The notes below the pieces were generated by a model that did no database searches, was not told the DNA's origin, and saw only the letters and a program-made list of their open reading frames with translations. From NCBI GenBank assembly GCA_001247695.2, contig LGRX02034506.1, positions 1 through 31,998 of the forward strand: a stretch of 31,998 bases of DNA, given 5' to 3'. Made by a program: the position numbers and the translations under genes. Positions within the stretch are counted from its first letter, which is position 1. Each line of letters begins with the position of its first letter. Origin of the DNA: Cymbomonas tetramitiformis (Eukaryota; Chlorophyta; Pyramimonadophyceae; Pyramimonadales; Pyramimonadaceae). Shown in pieces: positions 1 to 9,228 of the stretch.

Positions 1-126
1 GTTTAGTCTCCGACACGTGCCGCTCCGACCGTTCCGACCGAGCGAGGTTTTAGGTTTCAACACTCAATCAATAATTATTCACTACTTCAATATCTATATC
101 AGTTTCCGTTTCTATCACTGTATTAT

Positions 127-607
127 GAGTTTATATATCGGAGATATACCCGTAGTATATCGGTAGGTCGTGGCCCCATCCACGCTAATTCCACTTACTT
201 GTTTGGCCATGATTGGCTAAACACCACCGTTTGAGTAGGTGGTGCGCCCCATGGGTGCGGTGTCGGTTATCGCCGCGGGAGGTCTGTAATGTGATTTTGG
301 GCTTGGCCGCGCATTGCGGCTAACGGGCGACGCATTTCTTTGCTACGGTGAGGCCACTCCTCGGAGCCGATTGCCGGGATTTTATCACTCCGACACCGAG
401 CAGGACCGCGATACTAGTTGACACCGACATGGACTTTTCCGCCTTCACAGTCTCGCGTATGGCCATCCTGAATTCCGACATTTTGATCTCCGCTGATTTT
501 AAGACCGACAAGCACCCCGCCTAGCACCTACCTACTCTATAGGTATTTTAGAGAAGGAAACACGAAGGGAGTTTATATATCGGAGATATACCCGTAGTAT
601 ATCGGTA
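127..607 (+). repeat. Pair of identical 39-bp direct repeats 442 bp apart
   Basis: The same 39 bases, starting GAGTTTATATATCGG and ending TATATCGGTA, occur at 127-165 and 569-607. The first copy is followed at once by GGTCGTGGCCCCATCCACGC (166-185), which resembles an LTR-retrotransposon primer binding site modelled on the anticodon half of initiator-Met tRNA. Next (about 210-250) comes sequence like the leader of the intact element at 8831-12113 (shared ATGATTGGCTAAAC). The first copy may therefore be the end of a 5' LTR. The second copy is unexplained, because the sequence before the two copies does not match. No gene is seen in 1-700. Confidence 0.6.
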
Positions 608-713
608 CATTGTAAATTATTTTGGTTGACATACAAATATTTCACCGGCCTCTCTTGCCTCGTTCCCTGTCAGTGACATGCACTCCTGCCAAGCATAATG
701 GGGAAGGTTTACA

Positions 714-2523
714 GTGACGTCAAATCTCCGCTACTCGTTTATTCGCATGTCAAGTTTACATATGTCGTGCGACGTAGGGCCTACGTATATAATTGTCAAC
801 ATATGTAGATCGGACATGGAATCTACCATGCACCTAGTTTCGACACATAGCGCTCTGTTCGCAGAATTCCACAAGGATTTGGCTCCGAACTCCGAGTACA
901 AAAACAACTTCAGGGCGTTTAGGAAGAAGTCCAATGGGGAGCTCGACACCCTGAGAGACCCGAAGAGGTGGATCGGGAACCTGGTGGAGGACACACCGTT
1001 TTACAAACGGTTTGAACAGGTGGCTGCGGACGTGATAGCTGCGGTGGGGGACACTTTCGGGAACCTGGAGGTGCCGAAAGGTGACATGGCGCGAGATTTG
1101 GGAGAGTGAACATGGAGGAGGACGAGTAAAGCAGCGTCTACGCCTTCTCCGACTATGTTGTATTCTAGAGGAGCCGACGTCCAGAGCCTTATCCGCGAGT
1201 TCGAGAAACAATTGGAGTCCGCGACCTCGACTCTTGTCGCCCTCAAGGACTCTTTCGAGAAGAACGACGAGCCCCTTTCTGGTTTCGCTGACTCTCACCG
1301 CCACCGCAAGCAGCCTGACGGTAAGCGCGGAGTCTCGTTTCCGCCCTCGCGTTGGCGGGATGAACTGGGCAGGAGGGGAGATGGCAAGTTTCATGGACGC
1401 GACAATCGAGGAGGGCGGTATGGACGACCGCTGATGAGGTACCGCTTCGCCGCCAAGCCCCTCAACGACCGCGGTAATTAGCGACAAGACCGCTACAAAA
1501 AGGACTCCGCCTAGAACATTTCCTTTCACGTGGCCTCCTCCGCCTTCATCCCGGAATGTGTACGTTGCCCTCCTGGACATTACCACGACACCGCAAATCG
1601 TGCCCGACCGACGACATGGCATGCGAGGAATGCGACTTGACCGCCGCGGACGAGAACGACGTGCTCGTCTCCGCCTTTCAGTTGGCCTTCGACACTGAAG
1701 ACGACGCCACCTTCGTGAAGCTATGTGCTCAACATGATCAAACCGTTGTTCGTCACGACGAGGACCGTCCCCTTCACGTTCGCTGACGACATCAACCTCG
1801 GCCTTCGAGCACAGTACGCCAGTTTGCGTACTGACTCTGCCGCCCCTCATTCCGCACTTGCCGTGCGCGTGCAGGAGGCGCGGAACTCTCTTCGGCAGCT
1901 CAAGCATGCTGCCGGTGGTGCTGGAGACGTACAACACTTTCCGATGGTCCACTTCGGCTCGGCCGCGCCCGCCGTGTTCGACGAGCCCGCCAAGGAGCAC
2001 AAACCGAAAGTGGCGATTGCGATCGACGAGGACTCCGCACTTTACCCGCAACAGTTCATTGACGGCGAGCCGCCCGGTGTGGCTGACTGTGACTCTGCGT
2101 CTGTCTGACTCTGACTCTGGGTATGTATCTGACGACGAGGACGTGCATGACGGCATGCCACCACCCGCTCTACGGGTTGGTGGTGTCAGGAGACCGACGA
2201 TTGGGACATGCCTCGCGGCAGCCGCGATGCCCGTTCTCGTTGTGCGTCTGAGCATGTGATTAATTGGTGTTACTACTGGCTCTGCACTCTGCTGTGAGAT
2301 TGCAACACCGTCGGTGGTGCCAGCAGACGGCTTCTGGTTCACTGACACCGTGCCCGACAACACTCTGGACTCTGACTTCGACAACAACTTCACTCTGGAC
2401 TCTGGTTTTCTGGACTCTGAGTATTTTGACATCTCCAATCTGGACTTTGAGATTGAGGACAAGAATGCCAACAACTTCGACTTCTGTGAACTCTGCGTTG
2501 TGGACCACTTCCAAGGTGGCTAG
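714..2523 (+). pseudogene. Decayed gag of a gag-only LTR retrotransposon
   Basis: From about 1093 to 2523 the plus strand encodes, in broken frames, a relative of the intact Gag at 9229-11535. Shared blocks are EIWESE, TMLYS, EFEKQLE.ATSTLVALKDS, GVSFPPSRWRDE, NISFHVASSAF, a Cys/His block (CVRCPPGHYHDTAN) and the C-terminal VDHFQ.G. In-frame stops and frame changes interrupt it, for example TAG where the intact copy has Trp and His codons near 1480-1515. The part before 1093 (open from 714) does not clearly match the intact Gag N-terminus, so it is either divergent or a rearranged insert. The tail (2314-2523) is the same Asp/Phe/Asn-rich, LDSG-containing tract. It lies upstream of a related LTR at 2731. 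The large minus-strand frame across 834-2474 is a shadow. Confidence 0.75.
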
Positions 2524-2730
2524 AGTAGACTTCAGAAGACTAGTGGCCCTGTTGGATCAGTTTACAGGCCAAAATGCCTTCTGTGTACAATGCTAGCTAG
2601 ATTGGGACCGCTCTGGCCAAGAGCACAGGCCCCCACTAGAAATATGTTTCCACCGTTTGAGATGGTGTGTATTCCGAACAAAGCTGCCTGCTCCACCCTA
2701 ACTCTTCCTTCGTAACAGTACAGGGTGGTG

Positions 2731-2925
2731 TGCTGGATGTGACACTCCGCAGGTCACTTTCCTATAGTTGTACTAGTACTCCGTACAGTACGGGTGTCAC
2801 AGGTTTAGGATTTCCGGCTTAAGCCGAACTATGGTTATGTTATCCGGACACTTAGTTGGTTTACCGAAAGTGAAAGCATTCTGACTGTAGCCTAATATAT
2901 AGTCACAACTGTATATCTCCCTAGG
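2731..2925 (+). repeat. 3' LTR of the decayed gag-only element
   Basis: This stretch begins TGCTGGATGTGACAC directly after a G-rich tract (CAGGGTGGTG, 2721-2730, the polypurine-tract position). It runs colinearly with the LTR of the intact element read on its sense strand. Shared blocks include TACTAGTACTCCGTACAGTACGGGTGTCACAGG, described here by its palindromic core CCGTACAGTACGG, and GAAAGTGAAAGCATTCTGAC. The right edge is approximate, because the terminal CCTCACA has decayed to CTCCCTA. Confidence 0.75.
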
Positions 2926-2940
2926 AAAATAGAGCCGTTC

Positions 2941-3265
2941 CATACCTATGGACTGTCGTATGGATGCTATGTGGATGCCATGTGGACAGCCGTATGGTTC
3001 ACAAGGCCGAAAAACTTATAAAGTGTCAAAAAGCGTACGGACTACAAGGTCCGTGTAAATATGTCCCATGGATTGCATGTGGACAACGTCTGGAAACCGG
3101 ATGGACGCCATGTAGACATTGTATGTTGTCCGCATGGCGTCCATCCGCATGGACAGTCAGCGAAAATACCGTATGGACACCATGTGGAAGTCCCATGCAT
3201 TCCATATGGATGTCGCATGGATTACGTGCGGAAACCCTGTGGAGTGTACATGGAAAAGACAGTAA
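2941..3265. repeat. Degenerate short tandem repeat rich in CATGTGGA/GTATGGA
   Basis: About 300 bases are built from imperfect repeats of words such as ATGTGGA, GTATGGA, CATGGA and GCATGG, on both strands, without a fixed period. The open frames here have no recognisable domain. It sits directly after the decayed LTR. Confidence 0.55.
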
Positions 3266-3444
3266 GATGAATACTGCATACATACGGATTACGCATGTCC
3301 GGCCCGCGTACTACGACTGCGTTTGGTATGGCATGTATTTTTTAGACGCAAAATATTTTCTTCGCGTTTCAAAGTTTAACTCTCGTATCTCCGTTCTCTC
3401 GCTCGGCTGCCATGTCCCGTCGTTTGACGTTTGCGAATGTCACT

Positions 3445-4105
3445 TCCATGTTTAAATGCGATTTGCTAAATATGCAGCTTTAACTCAAGGCGCGGAATGC
3501 AACATGCGGGAGAGCGTCTCTCCCGCAGTGTGCGCATGTCCATCGATGTAAATGTCTACTCTAAGATTGTCTATTAACTAAGCAACCTTTTGCCATAGAA
3601 TCTTATCACGTATTCCTACTGCGTATCATGTGGGTACCGGTTTCGCAAAGAATGATAACATATATCGTAACTATTGCGCAATTGCGGGTTTCAAAATCCT
3701 GAAATTCCGCCCGCTTCCGGCAAACGAACGCGTCAGCCCACATCGAGATGTGTGGTTGTCCGTTAAGTCTGTGCAAATTATATAGGGAAGACGATAAATA
3801 TGAATTTCTATGTCTGCTAACGCTTCCCTCATCCGATGCGCATGCTCGCTTGCAAACGAGCCCGCGATTGCGGGAAGAAACCCTAGCCGAAACGTGGACG
3901 CGGTTGACATCCCTGTTTCCGCTAGAGGTGGCAGTGCGCTGCTCAACGCCGATCATGTTTTCCTTATGCGTATATGATATGCGTGACATGCTCATGCTGT
4001 GCAGTATCATATGTCCTTGTTGGGCGTGAGTCGAGATGGGCGGATCGAAATGCGCGCCCGATACCCCCGCAAATAGGTTGTTCGTCCTGGCGCTTATCGA
4101 GAATG
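3445..4105. repeat. Dispersed repeat family, copy A
   Basis: This segment aligns end to end, in the same orientation, with 15745-16330. Shared blocks include GCAACTATTGCGGGTTTCAA-like sequence, CCGCTTCC.CCAAA, GAGATGTGTGGTTG, TGCTAACGCTTCCCTCATCC, GAAACGTGGACGCGGTTGAC, GTTTCCGCTAGAGGTG and TTGGGCGTGAGTCGAG. It contains several short inverted repeats, including GGGAGA...TCTCCC near 3508 and a GAAACG...GTTTCCGCTAG hairpin near 3890-3935. No long coding frame is conserved between copies, so it is probably a non-autonomous element or LTR-like fragment. The family is not recognised. Confidence 0.7.
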
Positions 4106-4109
4106 CAAG

Positions 4110-5358
4110 AGTTAATTGTGTTTGGTATACGAAAACAACCGCCGCTGACACGGCCACGAGCTAGCGGTCCAACTGCGGGCAGCAGGCAGCGATAGATTGT
4201 TCTTCGGTATCAATATCTGGTTCCGTTGAACATATGTGGTCGCGCAGGTCAGACATGGCATCATAGTACGGATATATGAATGTAATACACCACCAGCTAT
4301 TTTAGAGAGAGAGAGAATATTAGTTATCAATACGTTGCATAGCGGTCATCTTATTGGTTTAAAAAAGTTTATTGTTATCATTGGTTAATTCTGATAGACG
4401 TGGCAGCATACCCAATATAATTGAGGCAAGGTTCGCGATCCAATACAGGAAATTTCCGCGTAATTTTGGAGATAGTGGGGACGGATCCGAAACGGTTGCG
4501 CGAGTTCTCCGCGCTTGCCACCTCGGATAGGTCCACGGAAGTGACGGGCAATGTCGCGACGTTACGCGGAATCCAGAGATGACCGTATAATGCCTGCTGT
4601 GACGAGTGTCGAATAGACACATCGGAATTCAGACGGTCGTCTCTTACGGCTCCCTATCGCTATCGCTCGAGCAGATACAAAATCGCAGAAATGTTCCGGA
4701 AATTTCAATAGTGGGTTGCGTGTGTCGAGTGAGTAGAGTCGACTCCTTCTCTCGTGACAATGCACCTCATTATAACAAGCGATGCCCATCTATTCGGGTA
4801 CCATTATCGTGTATTGAGCTCCAGTGTTGTCCGATGAGCGACGACCTTTAACGACCTTGGTTGCTTGGTATATCGCACACCTTATGCAATATGTGTCACG
4901 GTGCCCGTGTCGTCACACGACTTCGGTAGTCAACTCGATGTCCGTCACCATACGCTCTCATACGCGGCACACGCAGAAACCCTAAACCCGAACGGGCATT
5001 ATTTTTTCGGAATTGTTTCCTATATTTCATATCACTTTAGTTATATTTCACTGCATGTATATGTGATACAGGGAGCATTTATAGACTGCTTCGAGTTTTA
5101 GCCATGTCTGGCTAAACAACTGGCGATTGGGATGGTATGAGCACCACCTCTAGTGGCGCGGAACGGAATTGCGACATAATGGCTGAGTTTCCGGAACGCT
5201 GTTTTGGATCCTAGACCCCTCCGCGGGCACAGGGCACCTTTGATTTTGCTTCGATTTACCCAGGGGCATATTAATGTTCACGACCTGCCACCGTTGAACG
5301 CCTACTTCGCTTTTCCAACATCGATGACTATCAGCTTTGTGTACATCATCTTCAAGCT
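4110..5358. other. No gene recognised; intergenic
   Basis: Only short frames without recognisable domains are present. A telomere-like word (AAACCCTAAACCC) occurs at about 4979. The stretch after 5100 (GCCATGTCTGGCTAAACAAC) weakly resembles the leader of the gag-only LTR family and may be a relic. A short GA run lies near 4305. Confidence 0.4.
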
Positions 5359-5426
5359 TTGGTAATGATCAAGTTCGGACTCTCCGAAGTCGAGAAATCT
5401 GTGTTGAAGATTCCGAAGTTGATTTT

Positions 5427-5522
5427 TGTAATGAAGATGGGCGTGTTGATTATGTACAAAACAGATGATTTTCTTGTAATGAAGATGGGTGTGTCGATTA
5501 TGTACAAAACATATGATCTTGC
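5427..5522. repeat. 48-bp tandem duplication
   Basis: Two adjacent units starting TGTAATGAAGATGGG at 5427 and 5475 share TATGTACAAAACA and differ at a few transitions. They lie just beyond the SECIS on the 3' side of the glutathione peroxidase gene, possibly still within its transcript. Confidence 0.7.
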
Positions 5523-5601
5523 AAATTCTGCGTCAATTGTATTGTTCAGATACTATTGGGTTTACCTCGGGCACAAACAAACCTGTTGTACAAAACAAAG
5601 T

Positions 5602-5679
5602 CCAAGAAGTGAACTACTATTCAGGTGGCTACAACATATACGATGTTTCACATAGCCACCGTCATCAAACACAACTTGG
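5602..5679 (-). promoter_or_regulatory. SECIS element, type II-like, of the selenoprotein GPX
   Basis: On the minus strand the core reads ATGA (5665-5662), C, then GGTGGCTA, which pairs perfectly with TAGCCACC just before TGA (5623-5621). These are the two halves of the K-turn quartet. An AAA (5648-5646) lies 13 nt after ATGA, and AACAT/ATGTT (apical loop CGTAT) can form the extra small helix of type II elements. Below the quartet, CCAAG (5679-5675) pairs with CTTGG (5606-5602), and GTG with CAC, giving helix I. The element is on the same strand as the gene, about 305 nt after its predicted stop. This is exactly the 3'UTR structure needed to decode the in-frame TGA as selenocysteine. Confidence 0.9.
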
Positions 5680-5983
5680 ATTTCACAAAGTGCTGACCGA
5701 TGGTGCACCTATGACCCGAAACTTAACAGGATATGGCAATGCCAAGAGTATGCCTTTCAAGCTGCTGACCTCTGCTTAGGGAGTGGCTGCTCCTCCAACG
5801 CCGCTCTCACATCCTTTTCCATACCTTGCTCAAGGGGGCCTGCAGGGGTGTATCGCCGCAAAACCTGAAGTGGACAAATTCAGAAGTTTAGGGCATAAGT
5901 GCTATGCTCTGAACAAGGTTTGGGAGAGGGTTCGGTTTCTCTTTGCTTTCCTTTCCATGTTGTAAGTGGCTCGTAGCACGGAT

Positions 5984-8067
5984 TTACTTTCCCGAAGTAA
6001 GCCTTGAGAGGTATTCTATTCTTTCAGTGAGAGGACGGATATCGCCCTTGTCACCTGTATCATTGAAATTCATATACATAGTCCGCTTTTCGGATGAGCT
6101 CGCGAGCTTGCATGTGTGGGATGTCAACTTCACACCGAGCAGTTTGAAATAAAGGTTAAGAATAGAAATGCATGCTACATTCCGAAATATTTCGCAGGCC
6201 AGGGCGACGAATTCAGGCACCTGTCCATCTCTTCCAATAAGAAACTTCACATAGTTCCTGGGAAAGCATAACGTTGCTTGAGCCCACAAACAAGCCGGTG
6301 CTTGTAAACACGCTAAGAAAGTACAAGATGACTGTGAACAATAAAATGAAGTGCCCAGCACAACAAATGGGATCATGGTGCTTTTTGGGTTTTATGAGTA
6401 CAACTCACGAAACCCGAGTCTATGATGTCACTGCTTTGCAGCGCGTACGCGAGGTCCTTTGCGTGCCACTTGCTCTGAGTTTTCAAGTAGCCTGAAGAAA
6501 AGCAGCGGAAATACAGGTGCCATGCGGCAGAAGTCCACAACAGGAAATCTGCGATGCTGTTGAATCATGGCGTTATGGACTGGCATGCTAAGCTGGATAT
6601 GGCGACGATCGCTGCGTCAAGGTATGTAGATCCCGAAGGCATATGCAAGTGCATGTCATTTGTATATAACATCATCACACATCGATACACATAGCCGTTC
6701 GGGCACTTTCCAAGCACGTAAAGGTTTTTGAGCTTCAGTCGAAAACGACAAATAAAGCGTTTTAATAACCAATATGCAGCATAAAATGTGCGGGGGCGTT
6801 ACCACTCGATTTCTTTATTGTATGGACGTTGCTTGAGAAATGCATAGACGGGGTCCATGGGCTGGACGACCGTTTCGTCGGGTTCAGGATCTTTGGCCAA
6901 GCCATCCTCATCGTACTCTATGGAACCAAGAGAACGTGAAAATCGGCAGAAGGGAGTGGCTTTATTCTTCACTGCTATCTTATCCATCACGGGGAACTCG
7001 AAACCAAACTTCTTCCACGCGTAAGCCCTCTCCTCGTCGCTCGAGCCAGGCGCCTGGCATCCAAACTGAACGCGCATAGATCGCTCAGCAAGCAAAGTGC
7101 ACCACATGCTTGATGGGCACACACGCATCCGTATAATATGAAAACAGGCAATCTAATACTGACCTGGTTTGACGGGAAGGCTATCAACTCAAAGCCACTG
7201 TCATGATATTTTTCATAGAGTTCTCGCAAACCTGGAGACGAGACGTATTTCGTCAACAAATATGCTATGGTCCCAAGATACCCAACTTGAAGTGATGGAA
7301 ATAGACTGCTAGGTTGTTTGTGTATGCCACAGTTCAAGGCGAGTACTAAGTAAAATACGACGTTGGTGAGGTGCACCCTGAGCGACAGTTGAGTGATATC
7401 AGTGGTGCGGGTTGTCTCAGAACATGTGGATCAGATTCTCATCTGGTTCTTTTCCAAAGAACTATGGATACTTGTGAAAGCCGTTCGCTGCCCCTTTTCG
7501 GCCATAGCAAGTGTGCGCATACCTGGGTAGTTTGCGTTCTGCAAGGGTCACTCGGAGGCAACGTTAACAGCGACAACAACCTGCGAAGCCGACACGCCCA
7601 CCGCATGTATCACGTAGATCCTTGGCACTACGCGAGCGCGCTCCCTCTCTCAAGAAAGCAGAACTTTCGAATAATACCGCTGTTGGGCTGTAGACAAAGG
7701 AAAAGTTAAGAAATACCTTGCCCTGAAAGTTATTCAGAGGAACTTTCACGCCATATTGCAGCACTTCAAAATCGAAGAAAGATTTAGCGCCCGCTTTGGC
7801 CTCGGTTCCATCAAAGAGCAAAGTGCCCAACGGAAGTGCCGCCAAACAGGACCGACGGGGAAACTCGGCAAGTGCAGAGTTGTCGCCGAGCGGCTCATTA
7901 TTGTGATTCCGCAAAACAACTTTGTCACAAGAAGCCTTAAGGGAAAGAGTTGAACTTCGTCGCGTATAGTGGGCCGGGGTGGCATGTGAGAAGTTTTTCT
8001 TCACTTGAACATTTTTACCGCATAGCGAGCGGCTCTGAAGTGCATTGGGTTGTTGTGCTATCCTCAT
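5984..8067 (-). CDS. Selenocysteine glutathione peroxidase, probably chloroplast-targeted (six exons)
   Basis: Glutathione peroxidases reduce H2O2 and lipid hydroperoxides with a Sec or Cys nucleophile. Exons read on the minus strand: 8067-7717, 7580-7523, 7231-7164, 7065-6803, 6257-6221, 6046-5984 (about 279 aa). Introns 1-4 are GT-AG and restore frame exactly. The start is the first ATG after an in-frame TGA. Residues 1-47 contain no Asp or Glu. Then RR (71-72), a hydrophobic stretch (74-85) and AKA (90-92) suggest a bipartite thylakoid-lumen presequence. The peroxidase core starts FFDFEV (97). Exon 2 reads VVVAVNVASE-U-PLQNANYP with TGA as residue 128. LYEKY..SGFELIAFPSNQ, FGCQ.PG, FPVMDKI and WNYVKFL follow. 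Sec, Gln, Trp and Asn of the tetrad are all present, with the Trp codon split by intron 4. Odd points are an acidic insert (about 192-229) and an uncertain last junction. A SECIS lies downstream. Confidence 0.88.
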
Positions 8068-8825
8068 TGTAGACTTCAGAAGTTGTCCTCTCCAACCTCT
8101 CACAAGTCACAACCCTATCCGAAGAACCTCCAACATCACATGCAACGTATCAGCCAGCGACAGCCGTTCCGCGACTGTTCGCCCCCCTCGCCTGCTGAAT
8201 CAATCTAAACGTTATCCCCCTTCGCTTGCCGAAAGCTATTCCAGACTCCAGACCTACTCTCGCTCTCGTCTTACTCTTGTCCCCAGAGTTTCTCCGAGCG
8301 CGGCTGCTGCGCGGCCTGCGACACGCGAGGGTCGACGTTACAGTTGATCGAAGAGGCTCGGAGAAACTCTTATGGACCCCAGAGTGTTACAAACCCTAAA
8401 TGCATCAAAAATCAGCAAACTCAAAGCAAATAGGAAAATATTTCTTCGATATCCCGCGACCACTTAGGACAGTCTCGGTACGGTTACAGCGCTGCCTTCT
8501 CGGTTAGAATACGCGAGAAAAGTGAGGTGTCTAGAGTTGAAGATTGTTTTAAATAGGCAAATTTCGGGCTCGTCCCAGCGCGAAAGTCGATTTTCTACTT
8601 TGTTCGTTTCAACTTCTAACTTTTGTTTTTGTCGGTCAAGCTATTCAGAAGCTCCGACCTGTTCTGGTATACGAAAGGTTAGGGTTTCCGAAGAGTCAGG
8701 GTACTGAAGGGTCATTTTTTCAAAAATTCGCTAGCCGGTAATTTTTCCATGAATTTGTTTCCGGTAATCGTTCCTTTTGCAGTGTGTGTTAACTGATAAG
8801 GTGTGCGGCGGTGTTTGGTGTGTTC
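8068..8825. other. Upstream region of the GPX gene; no gene recognised
   Basis: This is the likely 5'UTR and promoter side of the minus-strand GPX gene. Pyrimidine-rich sequence runs from about 8160 to 8300. Plant-style telo-box words occur at 8391-8399 (AAACCCTAA) and 8679-8687 (TTAGGGTTT). I see no clear TATA box. Short plus-strand frames here have no recognisable domain. The right end was originally continuous with 12119, before the LTR element inserted. Confidence 0.4.
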
Positions 8826-8830
8826 GTTGC

Positions 8831-9020
8831 TGTGAGGTATATAGCTACGACTATATATTGTGTTACGGTCAGAATGCTTTCACTTTCGGTTTGCAAGAGT
8901 GTCGATAAAACATAAGTTAGTCTCGGCTGTATGCCGGAAACCCTAAACCTGTGACACCCGTATTATACGGAGTACTAGTACAGATAACAGGAAGTGACAC
9001 ACGGTGTGTCACATCCAGCA
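8831..9020 (-). repeat. 3' LTR of the gag-only element
   Basis: This is the left LTR on the plus strand, and the 3' LTR in element orientation. It matches 11924-12113 except at the palindrome near 8961-8967, which reads CCGTATTATACGG here and CCGTACTGTACGG in the other copy. It contains the telomere-like word AAACCCTAAACC and a TATATAG-rich end. Confidence 0.93.
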
Positions 9021-9031
9021 CACCACCCTGG
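9021..9031 (-). other. Polypurine tract of the gag-only element
   Basis: On the sense strand a short purine-rich tract (CCAGGGTGGTG) directly precedes the 3' LTR, the position where plus-strand DNA synthesis is primed. The decayed copy has the same tract before its LTR. Confidence 0.55.
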
Positions 9032-9228
9032 ACTATTACGGAGGAAGAGTTAGGGTGGAGCAGGGTTGTTGCAGTCTGAAAACACGCCATCTCAAGCGGT
9101 GGAAACAATTCTAGAGGGGGCCTGTGCTCTTGGCCAGGGCGGTCCCAAATCTCTAGCTAGCTGTGCACACAGGTAGGCATCTTGGCCCAATACTGATCTA
9201 GCAAGCTACTAGCAGTCACAAAACAACT

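Noticed and set aside
834..2474. 546-codon minus-strand frame opposite the decayed gag
   Set aside because: It is an Arg/Ser-rich low-complexity shadow. The plus strand aligns to the intact Gag and this frame does not resemble any family.
4979..4992. Telomere or interstitial telomeric array
   Set aside because: Only one to two heptamers (AAACCCTAAACCC) are present. Similar single words occur in the LTRs and upstream of GPX.
5821..5910. Alternative SECIS candidate around CTGAATTTG...TTCAG, nearer the stop
   Set aside because: The stem is only 5 bp and the ATGA and return GA of the quartet are missing. The hairpin at 5602-5679 fits every part.
6799..7128. Separate 109-residue gene
   Set aside because: It is exon 4 of the GPX read through its splice sites. 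The apparent stop after EIEW is part of the intron donor (TG|GTAACG).
7548..7550. TGA as a nonsense mutation making GPX a pseudogene
   Set aside because: It sits exactly at the catalytic Sec position, the rest of the frame is intact and a SECIS is present downstream.
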